DNA of 64,000 nt from Alphaproteobacteria bacterium (GCA_018969425.1 JAGWYJ010000001.1:155450-219449), one strand, 5' to 3'. Positions 34,180 to 43,886 are shown, counted from the first letter of the stretch. Notes: generated by a model from the letters alone, not told the origin. Program-made: numbers and translations.

Positions 34180-35211
34180 TCAGAAGCGACCGCGAATGCC
34201 TCCAACGTCCTCATCCTGAACGGGTCCGGCGACCGCCTCACCCTCATCGTCTCCGCAAAGAGACCGACCCCGGTACTCAGGACTGTAGGCGGCGCACGCC
34301 ACTTCCAGCGTCCAGGGGCCCGCCGTCGGATTGAGCGGCCCCACCCACTCCTCAAGCATTTCGCTGCCCCAGAGATGCAGAAAGAACTGCTGGGGGTTTG
34401 TGAGCTTTCGCACATCCCCGCCACGCGCTTCATGCACAAGGACATCATCGACGTACCAGCGGATAGATCCCGGCCTCCACTCGAAGGCGTAGTTGTGAAA
34501 CCCGTCGGCTGCGTCAAACGGAAGCTTCACCACGTGCCCCCTCGCCTTGCCTCCGACATGGTAAGTCAGCTCAACCTGACGCGTGTTTCGCCCCAGAATC
34601 TCAATGTCGATTTCATTGTTTGGAACAACGCCGTCGGCCTGCGAAAAGGTGAAAGCTCCAGTGACGAGACCGGGGTCGCGAGGGGCTTTGAGACGCGTCT
34701 CGAAATAGCCGTACCGGAACGCCTGGGTTGTCCGAAGCTCAGCTGACGAGAGCGGCTTCTCCCCGCCCGGATTGGGGGCCAGGACCAGCTTCAATCCAGA
34801 CGGGCCGGCAAGAAGCTGGCCCGCACGCCAGTCGTTCTCCATATAAGCGCCGTTCGCCCACCCGTCCGATACCAGCCAGCGGGCGCTCGGCGAGGTCAGA
34901 TCGAAACGCTCGATGAAGGCCTCTCCCAGCTGAGGAAACGGTTTCGCGACCTCGATCACGCCGTCCGGGCCGTAGATGGGAAGCTCGGCGGGTTCGTCGT
35001 CCGCACGGTCGGCTTCCGCGAGCCTTTCAGGCGACAATATCTGAGCGCGCTCGCTTTCCTTTTTAGGAGCGATCCCTTGGGAAGCGCCCGACAGGTCGCC
35101 GTTCGGCCTGGTATAGGCTATGGCGGCCATGACCAGCACCGCCATCGCGACCAGCCCGAGTTTGAACCTTGCCGGCAACCGCTTTTCAGACGGAGGGGCT
35201 GAAATCGTCAT
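34180..35211 (-). CDS. Membrane-anchored GH16 family glycoside hydrolase
   Basis: 343 residues from ATG 35211, with GGAG five bases upstream; a longer frame reading into 35379 is not protein-like. One hydrophobic anchor (about 17-35) precedes a linker, and the GH16 jelly-roll follows from about residue 80. The catalytic motif NNEIDIEILG contains Glu200, Asp202 and Glu204, the nucleophile and acid/base pair of laminarinase/agarase-type enzymes. Also present are FRYGYFETRLKAPRDPGLV and HNYAFEWRPGSIRWYVDD. It probably cleaves beta-1,3/1,4-glucan or a related galactan outside the cytoplasm. The substrate is unresolved. The C-terminal ~25 residues are acidic and Gly-rich, unusual for the family. 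Confidence 0.85.
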   Translation of the reverse strand: MTISAPPSEKRLPARFKLGLVAMAVLVMAAIAYTRPNGDLSGASQGIAPKKESERAQILSPERLAEADRADDEPAELPIYGPDGVIEVAKPFPQLGEAFIERFDLTSPSARWLVSDGWANGAYMENDWRAGQLLAGPSGLKLVLAPNPGGEKPLSSAELRTTQAFRYGYFETRLKAPRDPGLVTGAFTFSQADGVVPNNEIDIEILGRNTRQVELTYHVGGKARGHVVKLPFDAADGFHNYAFEWRPGSIRWYVDDVLVHEARGGDVRKLTNPQQFFLHLWGSEMLEEWVGPLNPTAGPWTLEVACAAYSPEYRGRSLCGDDEGEAVAGPVQDEDVGGIRGRF

Positions 35212-35435
35212 GTCGTCTCCAGCCCCGTGCGCACATTCTCGTTCCTGCCCGTCGATCCCCGAAACGACGCCAGACAGCCAGTGCTCGGACGTGCAACAAG
35301 GGCGCCAACCGCCAAGCGGTGATGTCAGCGCACAACCCGCGCCCAATAAGGCCGATCCTGCGCCACGGAGCCCGTTCAATGATCCCGAGAGGCGAGACGC
35401 TTGGCGCTCACGTCACCCTCTGCTAAAGCCGCGCC

Positions 35436-37244
35436 ATGACGCCCCGCGACAAAATTCGAAACTTCTCGATCATCGCCCACATCGACCATGGAAAGTCGAC
35501 GCTGGCTGACCGTATCATTCAGATGACGGGCGGCTTGGCCGAACGTGATATGGTCGATCAAGTCCTTGATTCTATGGACATTGAACGGGAAAGAGGAATT
35601 ACCATCAAGGCGCAGACCGTTCGCCTCGACTATACGTCGAAGTCCGGCGAGAAGTTTGTCCTCAACCTGATGGATACCCCCGGTCACGTCGACTTCGCCT
35701 ATGAAGTCTCCCGCTGCCTCGCCGCCTGCGAAGGAAGTCTTCTGGTTGTCGACGCTTCACAAGGGGTCGAAGCTCAGACCCTCGCAAACGTCTACAAGGC
35801 CATCGACCAGAACCATGAAATCGTGCCGGTTCTGAACAAGATTGATCTGCCGGCCGCCGATGTGCCGAGGGTACGCGCCCAGATTGAGGACGTCATTGGG
35901 ATCGACGCGTCCGACGCTGTGGAGATTTCCGCAAAGACAGGGTTTGGCGTCGACGCGGTTCTTGAGGCCATCGTCAACCGTTTGCCTCCGCCCGCCAGCG
36001 GCGAGGCGTCCCAACCTCTGAAGGCGCTTCTGGTCGACGCCTACTACGATCTTTATCTGGGTGTCGTGGTCATCATCCGGGTCGTCGAAGGCTCCGTCCG
36101 GAAACGACAGAAGATCAAGATGATGAAAACCGGCGCGACGTACGACCTCGACCGGGTCGGCGTATTCAGGCCCGGCCGTCTGGCGGATATCGATGAACTG
36201 GGCCCCGGCGAAGTGGGCTTCTTCACCGCCTCGATCAAAGCGGTCGCCGACTGTTCGGTCGGCGACACGATTACGGACGAAAGACGACCGACAGACGCTC
36301 CTCTGCCGGGGTTTCGCGAGGTCCAGCCGGTGGTTTTCTGCGGCCTCTTTCCAATCGATGCGGCCGAGTTCGAAGATCTTCGATCCGCCATGGGAAAACT
36401 CAGGCTTAACGATGCGAGCTTCACTTTCGAAATGGAGACGAGCGCAGCTCTCGGCTTCGGGTTCCGTTGCGGGTTTCTAGGGCTGCTGCATCTGGAGATC
36501 ATTCAGGAACGACTCTCTCGGGAGTTCGACCTCGACCTGATCGCGACCGCTCCTTCAGTGGTTTATGAAATTCATATGTCTGACGGGACATTATGCGAGC
36601 TTCATAACCCAGCTGACATGCCCGACCCCGTGAAAATCGCGGAGATCCATGAGCCCTGGATCGAGGCGACGATATTCACCCCGGATGAATTTCTGGGAGG
36701 GATCCTCAAGCTCTGCCAGGACCGACGCGGGGTGCAGAAAGAGCTCTCTTATGTCGGCGCCCGTGCCATGGTGAAGTATGAACTGCCTCTCAATGAGGTG
36801 GTGTTCGACTTCTATGATCGTCTGAAGTCCATATCGAAGGGCTACGCCTCCTTCGACTACTCGATGATCGGCCATCGACAGGGCGACCTCGTCAAAATGC
36901 AGGTCCTCGTCAATGAGGAGCCTGTCGATGCTTTGTCCATGCTCGTCCACAGGGCCAGAGCCGAAAGCCGCGGCCGCGCCATGTGCGAAAAACTCAAGGA
37001 TCTGATCCCCCGCCATATGTTCAAGATCCCGATCCAGGCTGCGATCGGAGGGCGCGTCATCGCCCGGGAGACCATCTCGGCCATGAGAAAGGATGTTACG
37101 GCGAAATGCTATGGAGGCGACGCCACCCGCAAGCGAAAGCTCCTCGACAAGCAGAAAGAGGGCAAGAAGCGGATGCGTCAGTTCGGTAAGGTCGAGATAC
37201 CCCAGGAAGCCTTCGTGGCGGCTCTTAAGATGGATTCAGACTGA
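35436..37244 (+). CDS. lepA: Elongation factor 4 (LepA) GTPase
   Basis: 602 residues. GTPase motifs are [13 protein letters not shown] (P-loop), switch I around [22 protein letters not shown] (G3) and NKIDLPAAD (G4). The EF-4-specific tail is visible as [20 protein letters not shown] and the C-terminal [19 protein letters not shown], then [17 protein letters not shown]. The protein back-translocates stalled ribosomes under stress and acts in the cytoplasm or at the membrane. It stands alone in its direction, without its frequent neighbour lepB. The ATG at 35436 has only a weak ribosome site. Confidence 0.97.
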   Translation: MTPRDKIRNFSIIAHIDHGKSTLADRIIQMTGGLAERDMVDQVLDSMDIERERGITIKAQTVRLDYTSKSGEKFVLNLMDTPGHVDFAYEVSRCLAACEGSLLVVDASQGVEAQTLANVYKAIDQNHEIVPVLNKIDLPAADVPRVRAQIEDVIGIDASDAVEISAKTGFGVDAVLEAIVNRLPPPASGEASQPLKALLVDAYYDLYLGVVVIIRVVEGSVRKRQKIKMMKTGATYDLDRVGVFRPGRLADIDELGPGEVGFFTASIKAVADCSVGDTITDERRPTDAPLPGFREVQPVVFCGLFPIDAAEFEDLRSAMGKLRLNDASFTFEMETSAALGFGFRCGFLGLLHLEIIQERLSREFDLDLIATAPSVVYEIHMSDGTLCELHNPADMPDPVKIAEIHEPWIEATIFTPDEFLGGILKLCQDRRGVQKELSYVGARAMVKYELPLNEVVFDFYDRLKSISKGYASFDYSMIGHRQGDLVKMQVLVNEEPVDALSMLVHRARAESRGRAMCEKLKDLIPRHMFKIPIQAAIGGRVIARETISAMRKDVTAKCYGGDATRKRKLLDKQKEGKKRMRQFGKVEIPQEAFVAALKMDSD

Positions 37245-37336
37245 TCGGGATCTCCCCAGCTCCGCAACGCCTCCAGACGGCCTTCCTGGTTCGTCTCACG
37301 CCGTCATCCCCCCCCTTTTCCACCGGGCGATGGAGG

Positions 37337-37370
37337 GTTAACCTTCATTAACTGAGGTTGTCGCCTCAGT
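37337..37370. promoter_or_regulatory. Two palindromes upstream of the NHL lipoprotein gene
   Basis: A GTTAA/TTAAC inverted pair (37337-37352, 6-base spacer) overlaps a perfect hairpin ACTGAGG-TTGTCG-CCTCAGT (37351-37370) that ends 18 bases before the ATG. The first resembles a CtrA-type TTAA-N7-TTAAC site but has N6, and TTAACCTT is one base off TTAACCAT. The hairpin sits just before the GGGAGGGAGGA ribosome site and could control translation. Confidence 0.35.
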
Positions 37371-37388
37371 GCGGGGAGGGAGGACAAG

Positions 37389-39035
37389 ATGAAGCGTCTG
37401 GCGTTGGCGACTTGCCTTGGGGTTCTGGCGGCCGGATGCGGGGAGCCGCAGTCGTCGCAGCCCTGGACAAAAACAGAATTCGTAGGGCCCTCCCCCTTCC
37501 ATGGTCTTCATGGTCTCGCCATTGCCCCTGACGGACAGATCCTAGCCGGCAGCGTTGTCGGTCAGACGATCTACGCCGTCGATCCCGCGACGGGCGCTGT
37601 GACGGAGAGATTGGGCCCTCCGAACGGCATGGCCGACGATATCGCTTTCGGCCCCGACGGCGTCATGGCCTGGACCGGTTACCTGACAGGGAAAGTGTTC
37701 GTCCAGGCGCCGGGTGAGGAACCGAAACTGGTCGCGTCAGGACTTCCGGGAGCGAACTCACTGGCCTTCACTACGGACGGCCGTCTCTACGTCACGCAGG
37801 TCTTTCTCGGCGACGCCCTTCACGAGGTCGACTGGAAGGGCGGAACAGGGGCTCGCCTCATCGCTGACAATCTCGGCGGCCTGAACGGCTTCGAGATCGG
37901 ACCGGACGGAATGATCTACGGCCCTCTCTGGTTCAAGGGCGTTATCGCACGCGTCGACCCCATGACGGGAGAGGCGACGACGATCGCGCAGGGCTTCCAG
38001 GTTCCAGCGGCCGCCAATTTCGGTCCGGACGGAAAGCTCTACGCCATCGACACGAAAACCGGAGAGCTGAAGGCGGTCGAGATCTCAACCGGGACAACCA
38101 CCCTTATTGCGACACTCAGCCCATCGCTGGACAATCTGGCGATCGCTGACAGCGGACTGATCTACGTCTCCAACATGGCGGAGGCCGCCATATTCGAAGT
38201 CAACCCGACGAATGGGGCCGTCCGGACCGTCGTCAGCGGACCGCTTTCGACGCCGACAGACATGGTTATCGTGAACGGCCCCAACGGCGAGAGCCTCCAT
38301 GTGGCCGATGTATTCGCCTACAGGACCATTAATACTGCGACGGGCGCGATCGGAGATCCGCTTCGAATGTATCGCGACGCGGTTGAAAATCCTCTCGGTA
38401 TCGGAGCCGGCCCCAACCGGGTCGTGATCACCAGCTGGGCTGCCGGAACGGTCCAGCTCGTGGACATCGCGTCCGGAGCCGCTTCCTATCCCATCCATGG
38501 TTTGACAACGCCCGTAGACGGCCTTGAACTCACAGACGGACGGGTCGCCGTGCTGGAGAGCTCAACCGGCCTCATCCGCATTCTCGAAACGCCTCAAGGC
38601 GAGACGGCGCGCCCTGCTGATAAGCCCCTCGCGTCGGGCCTCAATCTGCCGTCTGCGATGGCGGAAGGTCCCGACGGGATGATCTATGTGACAGAGACCA
38701 ATCCTGGCGCCATCGCTCGGGTCGACCCGGCGAGCGGCGAGATCACCCGTATCGCGTCCGACCTCCTCGGACCTGAGGGTATTGATGTCGGCCCCGACGG
38801 ACGTATCTATTTCGCCGAAGTCGGCGCCCGGGCGGTGAGGGTTTTCGACCCGGCCAAGAAAACCACAAAAACTATAGGAGATAATCTGGAGGTCGGCTTT
38901 CCGGCTCCCGAGGGCGCCTTGCCGGCCTACGCAACGACGGGCGTTGCGCTGTCGAAAACTTCCGGCGCCGTCTATGTCTCGTCGGACATCACGAATTCGA
39001 TCTACAGGTTCGATCCGCCATCCGGCCGCCCATAG
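37389..39035 (+). CDS. NHL/SMP-30-like beta-propeller lipoprotein
   Basis: 548 residues with a lipobox ending LAAGC (Cys17), directing it to the membrane on the periplasmic side. The body is repeated propeller blades with the motif G.DG.IY or GPDGxIY (IGPDGMIYGPLW, FGPDGKLYAIDT, IADSGLIYVSNM, EGPDGMIYVTETN, VGPDGRIYFAEVG), about 10-12 blades, possibly two tandem propellers. Sequence similarity to SMP-30/gluconolactonase and Vgb-type lyases is general, so catalysis is not claimed. A GGGAGGGAGGA ribosome site and paired palindromes lie upstream. Confidence 0.8.
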   Translation: MKRLALATCLGVLAAGCGEPQSSQPWTKTEFVGPSPFHGLHGLAIAPDGQILAGSVVGQTIYAVDPATGAVTERLGPPNGMADDIAFGPDGVMAWTGYLTGKVFVQAPGEEPKLVASGLPGANSLAFTTDGRLYVTQVFLGDALHEVDWKGGTGARLIADNLGGLNGFEIGPDGMIYGPLWFKGVIARVDPMTGEATTIAQGFQVPAAANFGPDGKLYAIDTKTGELKAVEISTGTTTLIATLSPSLDNLAIADSGLIYVSNMAEAAIFEVNPTNGAVRTVVSGPLSTPTDMVIVNGPNGESLHVADVFAYRTINTATGAIGDPLRMYRDAVENPLGIGAGPNRVVITSWAAGTVQLVDIASGAASYPIHGLTTPVDGLELTDGRVAVLESSTGLIRILETPQGETARPADKPLASGLNLPSAMAEGPDGMIYVTETNPGAIARVDPASGEITRIASDLLGPEGIDVGPDGRIYFAEVGARAVRVFDPAKKTTKTIGDNLEVGFPAPEGALPAYATTGVALSKTSGAVYVSSDITNSIYRFDPPSGRP

Positions 39036-39381
39036 ACACGGGGTCTTTAGGTCATCGCAGGGGCCTCGCGCTCTGAGACCCCCTCGAGCGCCGACCTCGG
39101 CCTCCGTCCGGCGCCGGGAATCCGCGGTGAGCGCCTGCAGATGTCCCATGGCTCGTGTCTCGGGTCCGTTCGACCTGACACATGACGGTTCAAGTCCAAC
39201 CGTCCTCTGGCGCCCCTTCATTCGGCGTCCCTCGCGCCGGGAGAGGTCGCGAGCGGCGTTGTAAGACAAGCAAATTCTGTTACAGTTAAACCGTGGCCGC
39301 ATGATGTTCAGCGTCGACATCACGTGAGAGAAAATTCCGTCCGAGGCCAGGAGACGGGAGCTGCCCAAAGGGAGAGCGTCT
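39036..39381. other. Intergenic region before the copper-monooxygenase fusion gene
   Basis: This 346-bp gap contains a perfect 7-bp hairpin GACGGTT-CAAGTCC-AACCGTC (39184-39204) and a long-loop GGGGTCT/AGACCCC pair (39040-39082), neither with a U-tract. The AT-rich stretch 39257-39292 is the likely promoter area of the next gene, and GGGAGAG precedes its ATG. No gene is supported. Confidence 0.35.
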
Positions 39382-41370
39382 ATGAAGTTCGGGTTGTTGG
39401 GACTTGCGTTGTCGGGATGCGCCGCGGTTGCGCTGATCGGGGTCGCCGCGAATAGCCAGACGCTGCGTCCGGCCGCAGCCACAACTCAGATCCGGGTGCC
39501 CGAGCGCGTCGATAATTTCCGACTGACCGATCATCTCTCAAAGTCTCACGAGCTGAGATACTTCAAGGATGCGGCGGCGATCGTGATCGTCTCCCATGCG
39601 GCCGGATCGCAGCATGTTGCAGACGCCGCTCCGACCCTGAACGCTCTCAAGACCAACTACGGTTCGAAGAACGTCCAGTTCTTCATGTTGAATTCCAACC
39701 TGCCGGATACGCGCGAGACAATCGCCTCAGCCGCCAAAGCGAGCGGGCTGACCATCCCGGTTCTTCTCGATAGCGCCCAGCTGGTCGGCGAGAGCCTCGG
39801 CGTCAGCCGGGCGGCGGAAGCGTTCGTCATTGATCCGAAGTCGTGGAAAGTGGTCTACCATGGGCCTATTGACGACCGGTTCGCGGGTAAGGCCCCAAAG
39901 GCTCAGGCGAAAGCCAGGACAGCTTATCTGGCCAACGCTCTCGACGACATTCTGGCCGGTCGCTCCGTCAAAGAACCCTCCGTACCGATGCAGTCCCCCG
40001 CCCTGTCCTTTCCGGATCGCGACAGGCAGAGCGAGTTCGTGAACATCTCCTACGAAAAGCAGATCGCGCCGATCCTCGCTGAGAACTGCGTGGCCTGCCA
40101 CACGGAAGGCGGGATCGGCCCCTTCGCGATGACCAGCTACGAGATGGTCAAAGGGTTCGCGCCGATGATCCGCGAAGCGGTCAGAACTGATCGTATGCCG
40201 CCCTATCAGGCGGATCCGCATGTCGGCGTATTTGCGGACGACATGAATCTCTCGGTCGCCGAACAGAAGACGCTTGTTCACTGGATCGAAGCCGGAGCGC
40301 CGCGCGGCAAGGGAAGCGATCCGCTCAAGATTAACGCCAAAGCCGCTCCGGAATGGGAGCTTGGGGAGCCGGATCTGATTCTGACGCTGCCAGCCTACAA
40401 GATACCAGCCTCAGGGATCGTCGATTATCAGAACCCGGTGCTTAAGAACCCCCTGACTGAAGGCAAGTGGCTGCGCGCGTCCACCATTAAGGTCGGAGAC
40501 CGTCAGGCCGTTCACCATCTCCTTTCTCCAGTCGGCGGTTACGCGGTCGGCGCTGAGTCGAACGTTTATCCCGAAGGCACCGGAACCTGGGTCGAGCCCG
40601 GCCAGACGCTCCGCTTCCAGTTGCACTACACTCCCTACGGAAAGGAGACGACCGATGTCACGCGCATCGGCCTCTACTTCCATGACGATAAGGCTCCGCC
40701 GTCGATCGTTCGTCGGTCTGCGGTCATCGCAAACGCCGGCATCGAGATCCCGGCCAACGCGGCGCGCCATGAGGAAACCGCCTACATCACCTTCCCGGCT
40801 GACGCGACGCTCTATTCCGTGTTCCCGCATGCGCATTATCGCGGGGAAAATGCGGCTGTCTGGCTCCAGAGGCCCGGACAAACAGAAGAGCTGATCCTCG
40901 CCCTCCCCAAGTACGACTTCAACTGGCAGAGGGGTTATGAGTTCAAGACCCCGATCCAGGTGCCGGCGGGATCGAAACTCATCACTCGCTATCAATATGA
41001 CAACTCTGGTCGCAATCCGGCCAACCCTGATCCGTCGATCAAGGTGACATGGGGCGAACAGTCCCATGAGGAGATGCAGTACACCGCTCTCAGCTTCCGC
41101 TGGAACGATGAAACCGTGGCATCGCAAAAGCCGGAGCATATGGAGAAACTGAACGCGTCCCGCTCAATTGGCATCATGGACAAGAACCTTGATGGCCAGG
41201 TCGCCCGAAACGAAGTCAGAGGGCGGATGGGGCAGATGGTCCTCGCCAATTTCGACAAGCTCGACGCCGACAAGAGCGGCCAACTCTCCGAAGCCGAGCT
41301 GGGACAGGTGACCCGTATGATGAACCGCGCCATCGAAACAGCCCAGGCTCAGCAGAGCATTGGTCAGTAA
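39382..41370 (+). CDS. Redoxin - cytochrome c - copper type II monooxygenase - EF-hand fusion protein
   Basis: 662 residues with a hydrophobic signal at 3-25. Residues ~40-195 form a thioredoxin-like redoxin domain without a CxxC. Then comes a c-type heme motif CVACH (236-240) with MPPYQADPH nearby. Residues ~320-580 match copper type II ascorbate-dependent monooxygenases (PHM/DBH fold). Candidate CuA-site ligands are His378, His379 and His415 (VHHLL, LHYTPYG). Candidate CuB-site ligands are His483 and His485 (PHAHYRG) plus Met565 (EEMQYT), the full set expected. The C-terminal ~70 residues carry two EF-hands (DKNLDGQVARNE and DADKSGQLSEAE). It is a periplasmic oxidase with its own heme for electron delivery and Ca2+ binding. 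Family members act on amines or peptides, but this substrate is unknown. A strong terminator follows at 41394-41427. Confidence 0.82.
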   Translation: MKFGLLGLALSGCAAVALIGVAANSQTLRPAAATTQIRVPERVDNFRLTDHLSKSHELRYFKDAAAIVIVSHAAGSQHVADAAPTLNALKTNYGSKNVQFFMLNSNLPDTRETIASAAKASGLTIPVLLDSAQLVGESLGVSRAAEAFVIDPKSWKVVYHGPIDDRFAGKAPKAQAKARTAYLANALDDILAGRSVKEPSVPMQSPALSFPDRDRQSEFVNISYEKQIAPILAENCVACHTEGGIGPFAMTSYEMVKGFAPMIREAVRTDRMPPYQADPHVGVFADDMNLSVAEQKTLVHWIEAGAPRGKGSDPLKINAKAAPEWELGEPDLILTLPAYKIPASGIVDYQNPVLKNPLTEGKWLRASTIKVGDRQAVHHLLSPVGGYAVGAESNVYPEGTGTWVEPGQTLRFQLHYTPYGKETTDVTRIGLYFHDDKAPPSIVRRSAVIANAGIEIPANAARHEETAYITFPADATLYSVFPHAHYRGENAAVWLQRPGQTEELILALPKYDFNWQRGYEFKTPIQVPAGSKLITRYQYDNSGRNPANPDPSIKVTWGEQSHEEMQYTALSFRWNDETVASQKPEHMEKLNASRSIGIMDKNLDGQVARNEVRGRMGQMVLANFDKLDADKSGQLSEAELGQVTRMMNRAIETAQAQQSIGQ

Positions 41371-41393
41371 ACCGGCGATCTGAACGCCAAAGA

Positions 41394-41427
41394 GGCGGGT
41401 GGCCCGAAAGGCTCACCCGCCTTTTTT
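41394..41427 (+). terminator. Intrinsic terminator of the copper-monooxygenase gene
   Basis: GGCGGGTG (41394-41401) pairs with CACCCGCC (41414-41421) around a 12-base loop and is followed at once by TTTTTT (41422-41427). It ends the fusion-gene transcript 24 bp after its stop. Confidence 0.95.
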
Positions 41428-41468
41428 GATGGACGGGCCAATGGTCTGACAGGAGCCTCGACGACGTC

Positions 41469-42230
41469 ATGGAGACTGAGGATTACGCGCTGAACATCCG
41501 CAACGTGCGAAAATCCTACGGCGCCAAGGCGGCCGTCGACGGACTGAACCTGTCCGTCCGTCGGGGGGAGCTTTACGCGCTGCTCGGCCCAAATGGCGCG
41601 GGAAAGACAACCACTCTCCGGATGGTCGCAGGACTACTCAGCCCGGATTCCGGCGACATCTCGATCATGGGAGTGAATGTCAAAGCCGACCCCATCGGCG
41701 CTAAACGCCTGCTCGCCTGGCTGCCCGATGAACCGATGCTGTATGACAGGCTAACCGCCTGGGAGTATCTCGAATTCATGGCGGGGCTATGGTCAGTGCC
41801 GAGCGATATCGCGCACTCGAGAGCCGAAGAGCTGCTCAAGCTCATGTCTCTCTGGGACAACAGAAATCAGCAGTGCCAGACCTTTTCCAGGGGCATGAAG
41901 CAAAAGACGGTTCTTGCCGGCGCGCTGATCCATGACCCGCAGGTGCTTATGCTTGACGAGCCCCTCACCGGGCTGGACGCACCCTCGTCGCGAATGGTGA
42001 AAGAGCTTCTCAAGCAACGAACCGCCGCCGGCAAATGCGTGATCCTGACAACCCACATTCTGGATGTCGCCGAACGTATGGCGGACCGTATCGGCATTAT
42101 AGCTGACGGCAGACTTCTGGCTGAGGGTCGCCTGGAAGACCTCCAGCTGCGCTCCGGCGAGACGAAGGGTACTCTTGAAGATGTGTTCCTTTCCCTCACC
42201 AAAACAAACGATCCGGATGCTGTGGCGTGA
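41469..42230 (+). CDS. ABC transporter ATP-binding protein
   Basis: 253 residues. Walker A GPNGAGKTTTLRM (about 39-51), Q-loop, signature TFSRGMKQKTVL (an SRGMKQ variant of LSGGQ), Walker B VLMLDEPLTGLD, and H-loop ILTTHILDV are visible. The SxGMxQ signature is typical of ABC-2-type exporters and daunorubicin-like pumps. It pairs with the permease gene that starts in the overlapping GTGA at 42227, so the two form an export complex at the inner membrane. The exported substrate is unknown. It has no solute-binding protein, as expected for an exporter. Confidence 0.93.
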   Translation: METEDYALNIRNVRKSYGAKAAVDGLNLSVRRGELYALLGPNGAGKTTTLRMVAGLLSPDSGDISIMGVNVKADPIGAKRLLAWLPDEPMLYDRLTAWEYLEFMAGLWSVPSDIAHSRAEELLKLMSLWDNRNQQCQTFSRGMKQKTVLAGALIHDPQVLMLDEPLTGLDAPSSRMVKELLKQRTAAGKCVILTTHILDVAERMADRIGIIADGRLLAEGRLEDLQLRSGETKGTLEDVFLSLTKTNDPDAVA

Positions 42231-43774
42231 AGCGGCCAGGCGCTCTCTGGCTGCTCCGGCATGAGCTCCGCCTGGCCCTGAGGGGACTATCCGGAGGATC
42301 GCCCTATGGGCCCATTCTGATCGCCGTTGCGGTTGTCGTCTGGTCCATGAGCTCCTGGGTCATCGCTGCGCCGATCGCGAAAATCCTTCCCCCGCTTCCG
42401 TTCGCGATGTCCGCCGGATTGCTGACGGCCCTGCTCGTGATTAGCGGAGGCCTCGCGGCAGCCGCGTGTCTGATGTTCAGTCAGGCCATTACAATTACGG
42501 TCAGTCAGATCTACACGCGCAACGATCTCAGCCTTCTGTTTTCGTCCCCCGTGAAACCCTGGACGGTGCTCGTCGTACGAGCCTCCTCCATCGCGATGCA
42601 GGTCTGTCAGACCTACGTTCTGCTGGCCGGACCGGCCATTGTCTGCCTTGCCGTCATCCATTCCCCCGTCTGGCTCTTCGCCCTGGCCTGCATCGTCCTG
42701 CTCGGCGTCATGTCTGCAGGAGGAGGACTTCTCATCGTTCTTTGGCTCTTTCGCACGATCGGGCCGAAACTCACGAAAACGATCGCGCAGATTTTCAGCG
42801 TCATCATAGGCGCCTCAATTTTTCTGGCGTTTCAGGCCTACAACATCGGCAGGTCTTTCGATCTGCTTGAGCTTCCGAAGCGAGCGTCGTCCATCATCAA
42901 GGATCCGGACGCGCTCTGGCTCCTGCCGGCCCGAGCCTTTCTGGGGGACGGGACATCCCTTTTTCTTCTCGCCCTTGTCAGCGGCGCGATCTTCCTGGTC
43001 GGGGTCTTTCTCTTCAGTCGTTATTTCGTATCCGACGTCGCCTCAGCGCTTTCCGCAGGCGCTGTGCGAAAGTCAAAGCCCGAACAAACACAGCGGATGA
43101 CAACCAATCTCTCGAGCGCGATCTTCTGGAAGGAGCTCAAACTCCTGGGACGCGATCCGCTTCTGATCACATCGGTCGGCATGCAGCTGGCTTTCATGGC
43201 TGTGTATCTCCTGCCGCTGCTGTTCGTTCTGACAACTCTCGGAGAGCCTTCCGATGCTGACGTTTTCCGTTACGCAACTCTTGCCTCCGGGCTGACGGCC
43301 TTCTCAGCAACGCTCGCATTCTCTCTGACCTGGATCTCCGTCTCCGCAGAGGACTGTCCAGACCTTATCGCATCCGCACCCGTGCGAAGCCGGGACATCG
43401 ATCTGGCGAAGGTCAGGGCCGCGCTTGCCCCGATTGTCATTCTGTTCACGCCCCTGGTTACGGGACTTATGATCCTCTCGCCGACCGCCGGGGTTTGTGC
43501 GGGGCTTGGTTGCACTGCGGCCGCCTTAAGCGCAGCCGCCATTCAGCTCTGGAGGCGCGTCCCAGCCCGCAGAAGCGATTTCCAAAAGACGAGCGGAAGC
43601 CCCAACCTGACGGCGACCCTTGGCCAGCTTCTTGTCACCTCATGCCTGAGCGGAGCGGTCGGAGTCGGGGCCGGCGGACTTCCCTGGCTCGCCGTTCCGC
43701 TGCTCCTCGTCGGCGGAGCCGTCCTCGGGGCGCTCATGCCGACTTCCTCAAACGCTCATCCTCGGCGATCCTGA
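42227..43774 (+). CDS. ABC-2-type exporter permease
   Basis: 515 residues from GTG 42227, overlapping the ATPase stop by four bases, which implies translational coupling. It has about 12 hydrophobic segments in two blocks (about residues 20-260 and 325-510) with a charged connecting region (about 280-300, SAGAVRKSKPEQTQR). A fused double-length ABC-2 permease of this size works as a monomer-like unit with the ATPase dimer. No substrate-indicating motif was found. Convergent with the 3-hydroxyacyl-CoA dehydrogenase gene; a hairpin lies between them. Confidence 0.82.
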   Translation: MKRPGALWLLRHELRLALRGLSGGSPYGPILIAVAVVVWSMSSWVIAAPIAKILPPLPFAMSAGLLTALLVISGGLAAAACLMFSQAITITVSQIYTRNDLSLLFSSPVKPWTVLVVRASSIAMQVCQTYVLLAGPAIVCLAVIHSPVWLFALACIVLLGVMSAGGGLLIVLWLFRTIGPKLTKTIAQIFSVIIGASIFLAFQAYNIGRSFDLLELPKRASSIIKDPDALWLLPARAFLGDGTSLFLLALVSGAIFLVGVFLFSRYFVSDVASALSAGAVRKSKPEQTQRMTTNLSSAIFWKELKLLGRDPLLITSVGMQLAFMAVYLLPLLFVLTTLGEPSDADVFRYATLASGLTAFSATLAFSLTWISVSAEDCPDLIASAPVRSRDIDLAKVRAALAPIVILFTPLVTGLMILSPTAGVCAGLGCTAAALSAAAIQLWRRVPARRSDFQKTSGSPNLTATLGQLLVTSCLSGAVGVGAGGLPWLAVPLLLVGGAVLGALMPTSSNAHPRRS

Positions 43775-43825
43775 GACCCGTTACGCCCAGGGATCCCTTC
43801 AGGTCTCAGACCCACAGAAACTGAC

Positions 43826-43849
43826 GCGTGGGGCGGGGACACCCCACGC
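43826..43849. terminator. Hairpin between convergent genes
   Basis: GCGTGGGG (43826-43833) pairs perfectly with CCCCACGC (43842-43849) with an 8-base loop, between stops at 43774 and 43887. There is no U-tract on either strand, so bidirectional termination is only likely by position. Confidence 0.4.
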
Positions 43850-43886
43850 ATCTCCAAAGCGACAACTCCGGAAAGGTTCCGGCTGA

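Noticed and set aside
39184..39204. GACGGTTCAAGTCCAACCGTC resembles a tRNA T-arm.
   Set aside because: The stem does not pair as a T-arm and no acceptor or anticodon arm surrounds it; it is a simple hairpin.
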